Assembly (NCBI GenBank): GCA_031418395.1
Contig: JANOXL010000209.1
Coordinates: 1-6,908, forward strand
From: JANYCG01 sp031418395
GTDB taxonomy: Bacteria > Pseudomonadota > Gammaproteobacteria > Burkholderiales > Burkholderiaceae_C
Reading direction: 5' to 3'
Length of the DNA stretch: 6,908 bases
The position numbers and the translations under genes were made by a program. Of this stretch, positions 1-5,395 are shown piece after piece (the stretch's first letter is position 1; each line of letters opens with the position of its first letter). The notes under the pieces were generated by a model. It was not told where the DNA came from. It did not search any database and saw only the letters and a list, made by a program, of their open reading frames with translations.

Positions 1-777
1 CACCACGGCAAAACGCGAAGGCTGGTCGGCGTGAAAACGCACCTTGTAGCGCCCGGCCGCCAAGGCTTCTGTGTCCGGCCACAACGGAAAATCATGCAGG
101 ATGGTGTAGTGCTCCGTCACCGCCATATCGTGCGGCAGGCGCGGCCCTGCCAGTGGGATTTCGATCTTGTGTTTCAGTTGGCGATCCGCCCCGATGACGC
201 CGTACTCCATGAAGGGCGCGGTCAGGCTGTAATCAAAAAACAAAAGCTCGCCAGTGTGTTCGTCAGGCCGCGAATGGGCCGAGATTTTTGCAAACGCGCC
301 ACCATAGTCTGCCGTGCCCAGGGTCTCCAGGGTGTAGGGGTCTACCGCGTAGGGCATGCCCGAGCGGTACCACATGGTGATCAAGCGACCCGCGTGGTAT
401 TTGATATCGGTGTTGGCTGTGTTTTTGAGCGGCTCGTCGGCGCGATCTTCTCGCATCGGCTCTTTGAGCCCTTTCCACAAAGCGTGACCGGCCGCGCGTT
501 CTTCCTGCAAGGCGCGCGTCTCGACCCAACGGTTGCGGTAGCTGACCTTGCCGTTCTGAAACCGGATGGCATGCACCATGCCATCGCCGTCATAGGCGTG
601 GTAACGCCAGTCAGGCGGGTAAAACGGGTTCGGGCCATTGCGCACATACAGGCCATTCAGATCGGCGGGAACTTCGCCGATGATTTCCATGTTGTCAAAG
701 ACATCCTCAGTGGCGACTGGCGCGTTGTTGCCATCCAGCGCCGGGATCTCGTGGGTTGGCAAGTCGTTGAGTTTCAC
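1..777 (-). CDS. Carotenoid/lignostilbene oxygenase family protein, second copy (C-terminus beyond window)
   Basis: The first 259 codons of a non-haem Fe(II) oxygenase of the carotenoid cleavage/lignostilbene dioxygenase family, cytosolic, which splits a C=C bond to give two aldehydes. Visible family blocks are NGLYVRNGPNP (41-51), YDGDGMVHA (62-70), KNTANTD (118-124), ISAHSRPDE (165-173) and GPRLPHDMAVTEH (211-223). His168 and His216 match the first two of the four iron-binding histidines; the other two lie outside the window. The start is GTG at 777-775, chosen because GGAGG sits 5 nt upstream and no ATG lies upstream in frame before the stop at 823-825. It lies 17 nt after the stop of a clear paralogue (about 70% identical over the 46-residue LNG...RNRWV block), so the pair looks like a tandem duplication within one operon. 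The substrate cannot be read; family assignment is firm. Confidence 0.9.
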   Translation of the reverse strand, partial: MKLNDLPTHEIPALDGNNAPVATEDVFDNMEIIGEVPADLNGLYVRNGPNPFYPPDWRYHAYDGDGMVHAIRFQNGKVSYRNRWVETRALQEERAAGHALWKGLKEPMREDRADEPLKNTANTDIKYHAGRLITMWYRSGMPYAVDPYTLETLGTADYGGAFAKISAHSRPDEHTGELLFFDYSLTAPFMEYGVIGADRQLKHKIEIPLAGPRLPHDMAVTEHYTILHDFPLWPDTEALAAGRYKVRFHADQPSRFAVV

Positions 778-782
778 GGGCG

Positions 783-787
783 CCTCC
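783..787 (-). promoter_or_regulatory. Ribosome binding site fixing a GTG start
   Basis: GGAGG on the minus strand, 5 nt before the GTG at 777-775. It lies in the 17-nt gap between the two oxygenase genes. It supports independent re-initiation of the second gene and favours GTG over the in-frame TTG at 798-796. Confidence 0.75.
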
Positions 788-794
788 GGTGGGA

Positions 795-2270
795 TCAAGC
801 GCGTGTTTGAAGCCGGTCTTTTTCAATCCAGCAGGCGTGAAAACCGACCGGCAAGCGCTGCGGTAGTTCGACCTGGGCGAGGGGCCCTTTGGCCAAATCA
901 CGGGCGTCAAAAATATCCAGTGTTTGCAGTTTGGCAGCGTCGTTCCACTGGAAAGAGATCACATAGCCATCGTCTTCTGCCTGGGGCGCATCGGCCTCAG
1001 CAAACCACGGCTCGGAGTACCAGCTGTGTTCTGCGTTGTCGGACCAGCTGCCCAAGTCGGCGCCGGTCTCCAGGTCCAGCTTGCGCAGGCCCGCCCATTG
1101 CAAGGTGGTGGTTTCCGAATGATCGACCAGGTAGCCAAAACGCGTCTTGCGGCCGGTCCTGCGCGCGTTGATGGACGGGAACTCGACGTTGTGTTTGTCG
1201 TTGAGCACATGTTCGGCGGTCTCGCCCGTGCTCAAGTTCATCTTCCAGACCCACAGGCGCGCGTTCATGACGAGTTCCGCCACGTTGCGGGCGGTGCGTT
1301 TTGCGTCGATCTGTCCTTGCGCATCCAGGCTCGGCATGTAGCGGCAACCTGCCATCACCACCCATTCATTGCCTTTGGCGTCGGTTTCTTCCCAGGCATT
1401 GACCACGTGGTACAGGTAACACGGCGTGAAGTTGAACCAGCGAATGCTGTCGCCTGCGCCCAGGCGCGGGATCACGCCCAAGCGCGTAAACATCTCTGGG
1501 TGGAACTCGATCTTGTGGCGGCCCAGCGCCATGGCGTCGTGGTCGTGGAACAGCGGCAGGTCGTGCAGTATCGAATAGTGTTCGGTGACCGCCATGTCAT
1601 GTGGCAAACGCGGCCCCGGCAGGTCAATGGGCACATAGTGTTTGAGCGCGCCATCCGCGCCGACGACACCGTAGTGCATGTAGGGCGCATCATTGCCATA
1701 GTCAAAAAACATCATCTCTTCGGTGATTTCATCGACCTTGGCGTGGGCGGAAATCTTGCCACCGCTGTTGGCAATGGCGGCGGATTTGCCCAGCGTTTTG
1801 AGCGTGATGGGGTCAATCTCATACGCGTCGCCCGACATGTACCACAACGCCAGCGCCCGGCCCCGGTGGCCCACCAGGTCGGTGTTGGCGGTGTCTTTAA
1901 GGCGTTTGTCGGCGCGGCCTTTAAGCGTCTCGCGAATGCCAAAGTGGGTGCTTTTGCCCGCCTGCGCTTCTTCCACAAACCCCTCGGTTTGCACCCAGCG
2001 ATTGCGGTAGGTGACCTGGCCGTTTTCGAAATGGGCCGCATGCACCATGCCATCGCCATCAAACGGGTGGTAGCGGCCGTCGGGCGCATAGCGCGCATTG
2101 GGGCCAGCCCGCAGATAGACGCCATTGAGGTTGGTGGGGATGCTGCCCTTGATGAGCTTCAGGTTTTTGAGCTCTACCTCTTCAAATACCGGGGCGTACA
2201 CGCCGGTGAGCAAAGGGCCATAGTCTTCACCAAAAGGTGTCAGGTTTTCGGGGGCGGTGCGAGCGTTCAT
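795..2270 (-). CDS. Carotenoid/lignostilbene oxygenase family protein (491 aa, complete)
   Basis: A full-length non-haem Fe(II) oxygenase of the carotenoid cleavage/lignostilbene dioxygenase family, a seven-bladed propeller enzyme that cleaves a conjugated double bond with O2. All four expected iron ligands are present: His176 (ISAHAKVDE), His224 (LPHDMAVTE), His288 (CYLYHVVNAWEE) and His478 (LPVGFHACW). Acidic second-shell candidates are Glu363 (NVEFPSIN) and Glu420 (YSEPWF). Tyr88 (TYRNRWV) and Lys125 (LKDTANT) may be the Tyr/Lys pair that holds the phenolic hydroxyl in stilbene-cleaving members; I place these from memory, without an alignment. The length, near 490 residues, and the absence of a signal peptide or transit sequence fit the bacterial stilbene-cleaving type rather than a carotenoid enzyme, but the substrate is not determined. 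The start is ATG at 2270 with AGGA 7 nt upstream. The next gene starts 17 nt downstream. Confidence 0.93.
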   Translation of the reverse strand: MNARTAPENLTPFGEDYGPLLTGVYAPVFEEVELKNLKLIKGSIPTNLNGVYLRAGPNARYAPDGRYHPFDGDGMVHAAHFENGQVTYRNRWVQTEGFVEEAQAGKSTHFGIRETLKGRADKRLKDTANTDLVGHRGRALALWYMSGDAYEIDPITLKTLGKSAAIANSGGKISAHAKVDEITEEMMFFDYGNDAPYMHYGVVGADGALKHYVPIDLPGPRLPHDMAVTEHYSILHDLPLFHDHDAMALGRHKIEFHPEMFTRLGVIPRLGAGDSIRWFNFTPCYLYHVVNAWEETDAKGNEWVVMAGCRYMPSLDAQGQIDAKRTARNVAELVMNARLWVWKMNLSTGETAEHVLNDKHNVEFPSINARRTGRKTRFGYLVDHSETTTLQWAGLRKLDLETGADLGSWSDNAEHSWYSEPWFAEADAPQAEDDGYVISFQWNDAAKLQTLDIFDARDLAKGPLAQVELPQRLPVGFHACWIEKDRLQTRA

Positions 2271-2291
2271 GGGGTATTCCTGTTAAAGCCG

Positions 2292-2297
2292 TTTATA
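2292..2297 (-). promoter_or_regulatory. Possible -10 box for the oxygenase pair
   Basis: TATAAA on the minus strand, 21 nt before the oxygenase ATG, matches the sigma-70 -10 consensus at 5 of 6 positions. The sequence 17 nt further upstream (ACTTTC) is a poor -35, so the promoter would be weak or activator-dependent. It would give the oxygenase genes expression separate from the transporter and GST. Confidence 0.25.
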
Positions 2298-2333
2298 GCT
2301 TACTCAAACTAACCGAAAGTAACCCCAAAAACC

Positions 2334-2402
2334 GAGTTTGGCAAGAGGGGAATCGGTATTGGGAATGGGAGTGGGAATATGAGTAGGAATGGGCGAGGAG
2401 AA
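2334..2402 (-). promoter_or_regulatory. C-rich, G-poor transcript segment resembling a Rho loading (rut) site
   Basis: Read as minus-strand RNA, these 69 nt contain 32 C and only 3 G, with YC dinucleotides spaced regularly (CTCCTC, CCC, TTCC, CTC, CCC, CTCCC, TTCCC). Such unstructured C>G stretches between operon genes are the known hallmark of Rho utilisation sites. It starts about 20 nt after the GST stop codon, where ribosomes would have left the message. Rho action here is inferred from base composition only. Confidence 0.35.
2361..2402. repeat. Degenerate GGGAAT hexanucleotide array
   Basis: On the plus strand seven hexamers follow in register: GGGAAT, GGGAGT, GGGAAT, ATGAGT, AGGAAT, GGGCGA, GGAGAA. 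Together with GGGG at 2347-2350 the first G-runs (2347, 2361, 2367, 2373) have loops of 10, 3 and 3 nt, so the plus strand could fold a G-quadruplex. The plus strand is the template strand for this operon. Confidence 0.6.
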
Positions 2403-2420
2403 TCTGTAATCCCCTGGGTC

Positions 2421-3287
2421 TTATTTTCGGACGTCAAAATCACTGGCCTTATGGCGCTCGGGCAACTGGCTCTCCACCTTGCCCCAGGTGCGGTTGACCA
2501 TGCGGCCCCGCTGCACCGCCGGGCGCTGGGCGATCTCATCGGTCCAGCGCAAGACGTGGGTGTAGCTTTGCACCTGCAAAAACTCACCGGCTTCATACAA
2601 CTGGCCTTTGGCCAAGGTGCCATACCAGGCCCAGACCGCCATGTCGGCGATGGTGTAGTCGTCACCCGCTAAATAGCGGCTTTCGGCCAGGCGGCGGTCC
2701 AGCACGTCCATTTGCCGTTTGACCTCCATGGCGAAGCGGTCGATGGGGTACTGCATCTTGGTCGGCGCATAAGCGTAGAAGTGGCCAAAGCCGCCGCCCA
2801 AATACGGCGCGCTGCCCATCTGCCAGAACAGCCACGACAGGCATTCAGCGCGCGCCGCGCCATCGGCCGGCAAGAAGGCACCGAACTTCTGCGCCAGATG
2901 CAGCAGGATGGCGCCTGACTCAAACACGCGTATCGGCGTAGGCCCGCTGCGGTCCAGCAGCGCCGGGATTTTGGAATTGGGGTTCACCGCCACAAAACCG
3001 CTGCTGAACTGATCGCCCTCGTTGATTTTGATCAGCCAGGCGTCGTATTCAGCGCCGGTGTGGCCCAAAGCCAAAAGCTCTTCCAGCATGACCGTGACTT
3101 TGACGCCATTGGGCGTGGCCAGCGAATACAGCTGAAACGGGTGTTGGCCCACTGGCAAGTCTTTGTCGTGCGTGGGCCCAGCAATCGGGCGGTTGATGTT
3201 GGCAAATCGTCCACCGTTGGCTTTGTCCCAAGTCCAGACAGTGGGTGGCGTGTAGTCGGGGACATCACTCGTCAGGTTATCGCTCAT
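2421..3287 (-). CDS. yghU: Nu-class glutathione S-transferase, YghU type
   Basis: A cytosolic glutathione transferase of the YghU/Nu class; in E. coli the enzyme shows disulphide-bond reductase activity with glutathione. The 288 residues equal the length I remember for E. coli YghU, and the N-terminal extension is conserved (VWTWDKANGG 17-26, NINRPIAGPTH 30-40). The thioredoxin-like domain has SLATPNG (55-61) with the Thr-Pro-Asn that this class uses at the glutathione site, the cis-Pro segment NSKIPAL (104-110, Pro108) and FESG (122-125) for the gamma-glutamyl group. The helical domain has the N-capping box TIADMA (212-217) and ends in NRTWG/ERHKASDF. The ATG at 3287 has only a distant AGG (13 nt upstream), so initiation may rely on coupling to the transporter 37 nt before it. 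Its role beside two stilbene-type oxygenases could be thiolytic processing of aromatic adducts (inference). Confidence 0.93.
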   Translation of the reverse strand: MSDNLTSDVPDYTPPTVWTWDKANGGRFANINRPIAGPTHDKDLPVGQHPFQLYSLATPNGVKVTVMLEELLALGHTGAEYDAWLIKINEGDQFSSGFVAVNPNSKIPALLDRSGPTPIRVFESGAILLHLAQKFGAFLPADGAARAECLSWLFWQMGSAPYLGGGFGHFYAYAPTKMQYPIDRFAMEVKRQMDVLDRRLAESRYLAGDDYTIADMAVWAWYGTLAKGQLYEAGEFLQVQSYTHVLRWTDEIAQRPAVQRGRMVNRTWGKVESQLPERHKASDFDVRK

Positions 3288-3324
3288 GGTGGGGGCTGCG
3301 CCTTTCGTTTAAGAAATTCCTGAA

Positions 3325-4635
3325 TTATTGTGACGCAAACACCGCAGGCGGCTGTCGCCGCAGCGCCAGGTGGGCCGCCAAGGCGCAGAGTGAGAAGCCC
3401 AGCATCAACAAACCCAAATTGCGCGACCCGTGGTGGGGCACCAAGCCGACGCTGTATCCCCCCAGCGCCCCCATCAGTTGCTGCATCAGGCCCGCCAGCG
3501 CCGCCGCCGAGCCCGCAAGCGCGGGCACCACACCCACCGTGCCGGCCAGCGCGGGCGGCATCAGAAACCCGTGGCCCAGGCCAAACAACAACAAGGGCAG
3601 GGTGAAGGCCAGCGGCGAGCTGATATTCAAAAGCGCCAAAGCCAGCATCAGCAACACCCCCGCAAGCGTGGCCACCTGGCCCAGCGCCATCACCCAGCGC
3701 TCGCCCTTGCCCTGAATCAAACGGCTGGTGAGAAAGTTGCCCGCAATGTAGGCAACGGGGATCACCATGATGTACCAGCCAATGCCCTCTGGCCCCACGC
3801 CATAACTGCCCAGCACGATGGGCGCACCCGAAAGAAAGGTGTAAAACGCCGCCGTCGTCATACACATGAGCAACACATACAACACGAGCGACTTTTGCTG
3901 CAAGAGCGTGGCGTAGGCAGACAACATGCCCGCCAGCCAATGCCCGCCTGCGGGCGTGCCAGGGTGCGCAACCCCTGCGCCTGCACGACCTGAAATATCC
4001 GCGCGACTCGGCAGGTTGCGCCAGGTGACCAGCAACATCAGCACCGCCAGCACCGCGATGAGAACAAAGTTGGCCTGCCAGCCAAAACGCACATGCAATT
4101 GCCCGCCCACCACCGCCGCCAGTGGTGGCGAGAGGCCCATCGCCATGCCGATGTAAGCCATGACTTTGGTGCGCTGTGGCCCCGCAAAACTATCTTGCAC
4201 CATGGCGCGGCCCACCACCGTGCCCGCTGCGCTACCCGCGCCTTGCAGAAAACGCGCGGCAATCAGCACCTCCAGACTCGTGGCCAGCGCGGCCACCAGA
4301 GAACCCACGGCCATCAAGGCCAGCCCCGTCATCAACACACCTTTACGGCCATAACGGTCTGACAGCGGGCCATACACCAGCTGAAACACCCCAAACGCCA
4401 CCACGAAACCGCTGAAAGTCAGCTGCACCCGCGCCTGGGTTTCGCCAAACAGCGCGCCCCATTCCTGCATGGACGGCAGGCAGATGGTCATGGCGATCAG
4501 CCCAAAGGCGATTTGGGCAAGCAGGGTGGCAAGGAACATGGGGCGGTGTGGAAGCGGCGTTGATTCTGCGGCGGGGTGATGCGCGGCCCCTTGATCATAT
4601 CTTTCACCCTGCTCGGGTAAGCCAGTCGAAATCAT
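3325..4635 (-). CDS. Bcr/CflA-type MFS transporter (436 aa)
   Basis: An inner-membrane major facilitator with about 12 hydrophobic helices, resembling the Bcr/CflA drug-efflux branch (12 spanners, usually near 400 residues). The loop 2-3 signature GPLSDRYGRK is at 89-98. The following helix (about 99-119) runs into ARFLQGAGSAAGTVVGRAMV (127-146), and GMAMGLSPPLAAVVGG follows. A polar stretch near 208-230 (PSRADISGRAG...) marks the central loop. The frame opens further upstream to a TTG, but ATG at 4635 is chosen because GGAAG lies 6 nt before it. This leaves a hydrophilic N-terminal tail of about 32 residues before helix 1, longer than usual; Met33 at the start of the first helix is the alternative. 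As first gene of the minus-strand run it could move the compound handled by the GST and oxygenases, in either direction. Direction and substrate are unknown. Confidence 0.88.
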   Translation of the reverse strand: MISTGLPEQGERYDQGAAHHPAAESTPLPHRPMFLATLLAQIAFGLIAMTICLPSMQEWGALFGETQARVQLTFSGFVVAFGVFQLVYGPLSDRYGRKGVLMTGLALMAVGSLVAALATSLEVLIAARFLQGAGSAAGTVVGRAMVQDSFAGPQRTKVMAYIGMAMGLSPPLAAVVGGQLHVRFGWQANFVLIAVLAVLMLLVTWRNLPSRADISGRAGAGVAHPGTPAGGHWLAGMLSAYATLLQQKSLVLYVLLMCMTTAAFYTFLSGAPIVLGSYGVGPEGIGWYIMVIPVAYIAGNFLTSRLIQGKGERWVMALGQVATLAGVLLMLALALLNISSPLAFTLPLLLFGLGHGFLMPPALAGTVGVVPALAGSAAALAGLMQQLMGALGGYSVGLVPHHGSRNLGLLMLGFSLCALAAHLALRRQPPAVFASQ

Positions 4636-4641
4636 AATTAA

Positions 4642-4646
4642 CTTCC
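4642..4646 (-). promoter_or_regulatory. Ribosome binding site of the MFS gene
   Basis: GGAAG on the minus strand, 6 nt before ATG at 4635-4633. It selects this start over the TTG 60 nt upstream, which has no purine-rich sequence at a suitable distance. Confidence 0.65.
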
Positions 4647-4707
4647 ATGTTAACAATTGCGTCAAAATGCCCAAATTTGCCAAAATGTGAAACAAATTGA
4701 CACCTAG

Positions 4708-4769
4708 GTCTCGAATTTGCTTATTAATTAGCTATTATTGCTATAGCAATTTCGAGACAACTTTGTCAC
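4708..4769. promoter_or_regulatory. Divergent promoter/operator region with nested dyads
   Basis: An AT-rich block between the divergent MFS and small membrane-protein genes. Arms of 14 bp (4708-4721 and 4745-4758, one mismatch) form an inverted repeat with 23 nt between them. Inside, ATTGCTATAGCAAT (4737-4750) is a perfect palindrome. On the minus strand an extended -10 (TGC then TATAGC, box at 4745-4740) lies 18 nt from GTGACA (4769-4764, 5 of 6 to the -35 consensus), giving a plausible MFS promoter buried in the dyads. This is the arrangement of a repressor operator, but no regulator gene is next to it. Confidence 0.45.
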
Positions 4770-4834
4770 ACCGCAAGACGCGCCACAATGTTGCCGTGGC
4801 CAGTTTGACGCCACATCAAACCCCAGAAACCACC

Positions 4835-5041
4835 ATGCGACAACAAGCTGAATTTTTCACCCTGGCCCTGTGGTGGGGGGCGCTGACTGTCATCGGTTTT
4901 GGCGTGGTGCCGCTGCTGTTTGCCAACCTGGAGACGCCGCAAGCAGCTACTTTAATAATAGCAATCGCCGTGTGCGCCTCGCTCCTCTCGCACTGGCTGG
5001 CGGCCCCGCAAATCGTGGCGCGCTCTATGCGCGCCGAGTAG
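4835..5041 (+). CDS. Small two-helix membrane protein, shortened DUF4149-like
   Basis: A 68-residue protein, MRQQAEFFTLALWWG..., with hydrophobic helices at about 8-30 and 36-57 and a short basic/acidic tail (ARSMRAE). The first 38 residues resemble the N-terminus of the DUF4149 membrane proteins common in Comamonadaceae, as I remember them. Residues 51-63 (LSHWLAAPQIVAR) resemble a segment from near their C-terminus, so the middle and the end appear missing. The join coincides with an AT-rich repeat-like tract (4939-4968). The frame extends upstream to a TTG at 4697, but the intervening residues look non-coding; ATG at 4835 starts the family-like part. No good Shine-Dalgarno sequence precedes it. 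It may be a decayed gene or a functional small protein; no function is assigned. Confidence 0.5.
   Translation: MRQQAEFFTLALWWGALTVIGFGVVPLLFANLETPQAATLIIAIAVCASLLSHWLAAPQIVARSMRAE
4939..4968. repeat. AT-rich repeat-like motif inside the small membrane-protein gene
   Basis: The tract begins GCAAGCAGCTAC and continues with TTTAATAATAGCAATCGC. It resembles a short dispersed motif (GCAAGCAGCTA...AATAGC) that I remember from many Comamonadaceae intergenic regions. It has GCTA/TAGC ends (4946-4949, 4959-4962) and shares AATAATAGC, in inverse orientation, with GCTATTATT at 4731-4739 in the upstream control region. It is read in frame as part of the second helix (QAATLIIAIA). Identity as a mobile repeat rests on memory. 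Confidence 0.35.
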
Positions 5042-5052
5042 TGTTAACACAC

Positions 5053-5081
5053 TTGCCAAGCTGGCAGGCTCGGCGTACACT
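5053..5081 (+). promoter_or_regulatory. Sigma-70-type promoter of the toxin-antitoxin operon
   Basis: TTGCCA (5053-5058, 5 of 6 to the -35 consensus) is followed after exactly 17 nt by TACACT (5076-5081, 4 of 6 to the -10). The predicted transcript start near 5088 leaves a leader of about 22 nt before the antitoxin ATG. The -35 box overlaps the dyad TGCCA-AGC-TGGCA (5054-5066), and a perfect palindrome GTGTTAACAC lies just upstream (5041-5050). Confidence 0.55.
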
Positions 5082-5095
5082 GTACAGTCCGTACA
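5074..5095 (+). promoter_or_regulatory. TGTACA-type operator cluster for the Phd/YefM antitoxin
   Basis: Three hexamers, CGTACA (5074-5079), TGTACA (5081-5086) and CGTACA (5090-5095), cover the -10 box and start point. The middle one is the core of the perfect palindrome ACTGTACAGT (5079-5088), and TGTAC/GTACA (5081-5085, 5091-5095) forms a second dyad. TGTACA is the known core of the E. coli YefM operator, so binding by the encoded YefM-like antitoxin would block the promoter directly. Confidence 0.6.
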
Positions 5096-5110
5096 TTTAT
5101 TGAGAGTGTT

Positions 5111-5395
5111 ATGTCCGCCAATGCCACTTATGGCCTCGAGCAGGCCCGAATCCAATTGCCACTGATCGTCTCCAATGCGCATTCTGGCGTTGCCAGTGTG
5201 ATCACCCGGCACGGCAAGCCTTACGCAGCCGTCGTTCCCATTAAAGCGCTCGAAAAATCGCGCTCGGCCTTGCGCGCTTCTTCAAATCTACTCGCGCTGC
5301 GAGGCACCGGCCAAGGGTTGTGGGGAAGCCATGTGGGCCAAACCATAGCCGAGCTGCGTGATGAATGGGGTGACGACCAGGGCACGCCGCGTTGA
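5111..5395 (+). CDS. Phd/YefM family antitoxin
   Basis: A 94-residue type II antitoxin: it neutralises the toxin encoded next and, with it, represses its own operon. The N-terminal DNA-binding Phd/YefM fold is visible at about 8-49: LEQARIQLPLIVSNA, then SGVASVITRHGKPYAAVVP, containing the family hallmark ITRxGKPxAxxVP. A linker follows, and the C-terminal part GLWGSHVGQTIAELRDEW (69-86) is the usual toxin-wrapping helix, with the Leu-Trp and acidic residues commonly seen in VapC partners. ATG at 5111 has a weak GAGAG about 5 nt upstream. The stop TGA (5393-5395) overlaps the toxin start as TTGA, so the two are translationally coupled with antitoxin first. The promoter just upstream carries TGTACA hexamers suited to this family. 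Pairing a Phd/YefM antitoxin with a PIN toxin is a known combination. Confidence 0.88.
   Translation: MSANATYGLEQARIQLPLIVSNAHSGVASVITRHGKPYAAVVPIKALEKSRSALRASSNLLALRGTGQGLWGSHVGQTIAELRDEWGDDQGTPR

Larger units (their letters stand above)
2271..2420 (-). other. 150-nt gap between the YghU-type GST and the first oxygenase
   Basis: No gene is supported here. The minus-strand frame that crosses it (2665-2309) is a proline-rich shadow of the GST gene. The gap holds, in the direction of transcription, the C-rich tract, a GGTTACTTTC-GGTTAGTTTG direct repeat (8 of 10 matching, 2324-2305), a possible -10 box and the ribosome binding site AGGA (2281-2278). No GC-rich hairpin followed by a T-run is seen after the GST stop, so I find no intrinsic terminator. 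Confidence 0.6.

Noticed and set aside
924..2312. Long plus-strand open frame (462 codons) opposite the first oxygenase
   Set aside because: It lies fully antisense to a gene with all four iron ligands. Its protein has no recognisable domain and is a by-product of GC-rich codon use. The plus-strand frame at 31-810 is rejected for the same reason.
2309..2665. Minus-strand frame ending in a proline-rich stretch
   Set aside because: It overlaps the GST gene in another frame. The PLPFPIPIP-like end is just the translated hexamer array.
3315..3326. Inverted repeat AATTC-CT-GAATT after the MFS gene as a terminator
   Set aside because: Arms are 5 bp and AT-rich with a 2-nt loop and no T-run; it cannot be a stable intrinsic terminator.
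4636..4695. Upstream TTG extension of the MFS protein by 20 residues
   Set aside because: No ribosome binding site is seen there, the extension looks non-coding, and ATG at 4635 has GGAAG at 6 nt.
4697..4702. Perfect TTGACA as a -35 box on the plus strand
   Set aside because: No acceptable -10 lies 16-18 nt downstream; the nearest TATTAT is 30 nt away. I could not pair it into a promoter.
4697..4834. Upstream TTG extension of the small membrane protein
   Set aside because: It would place 46 unrelated residues before the family-like start and read through the palindromic control region.
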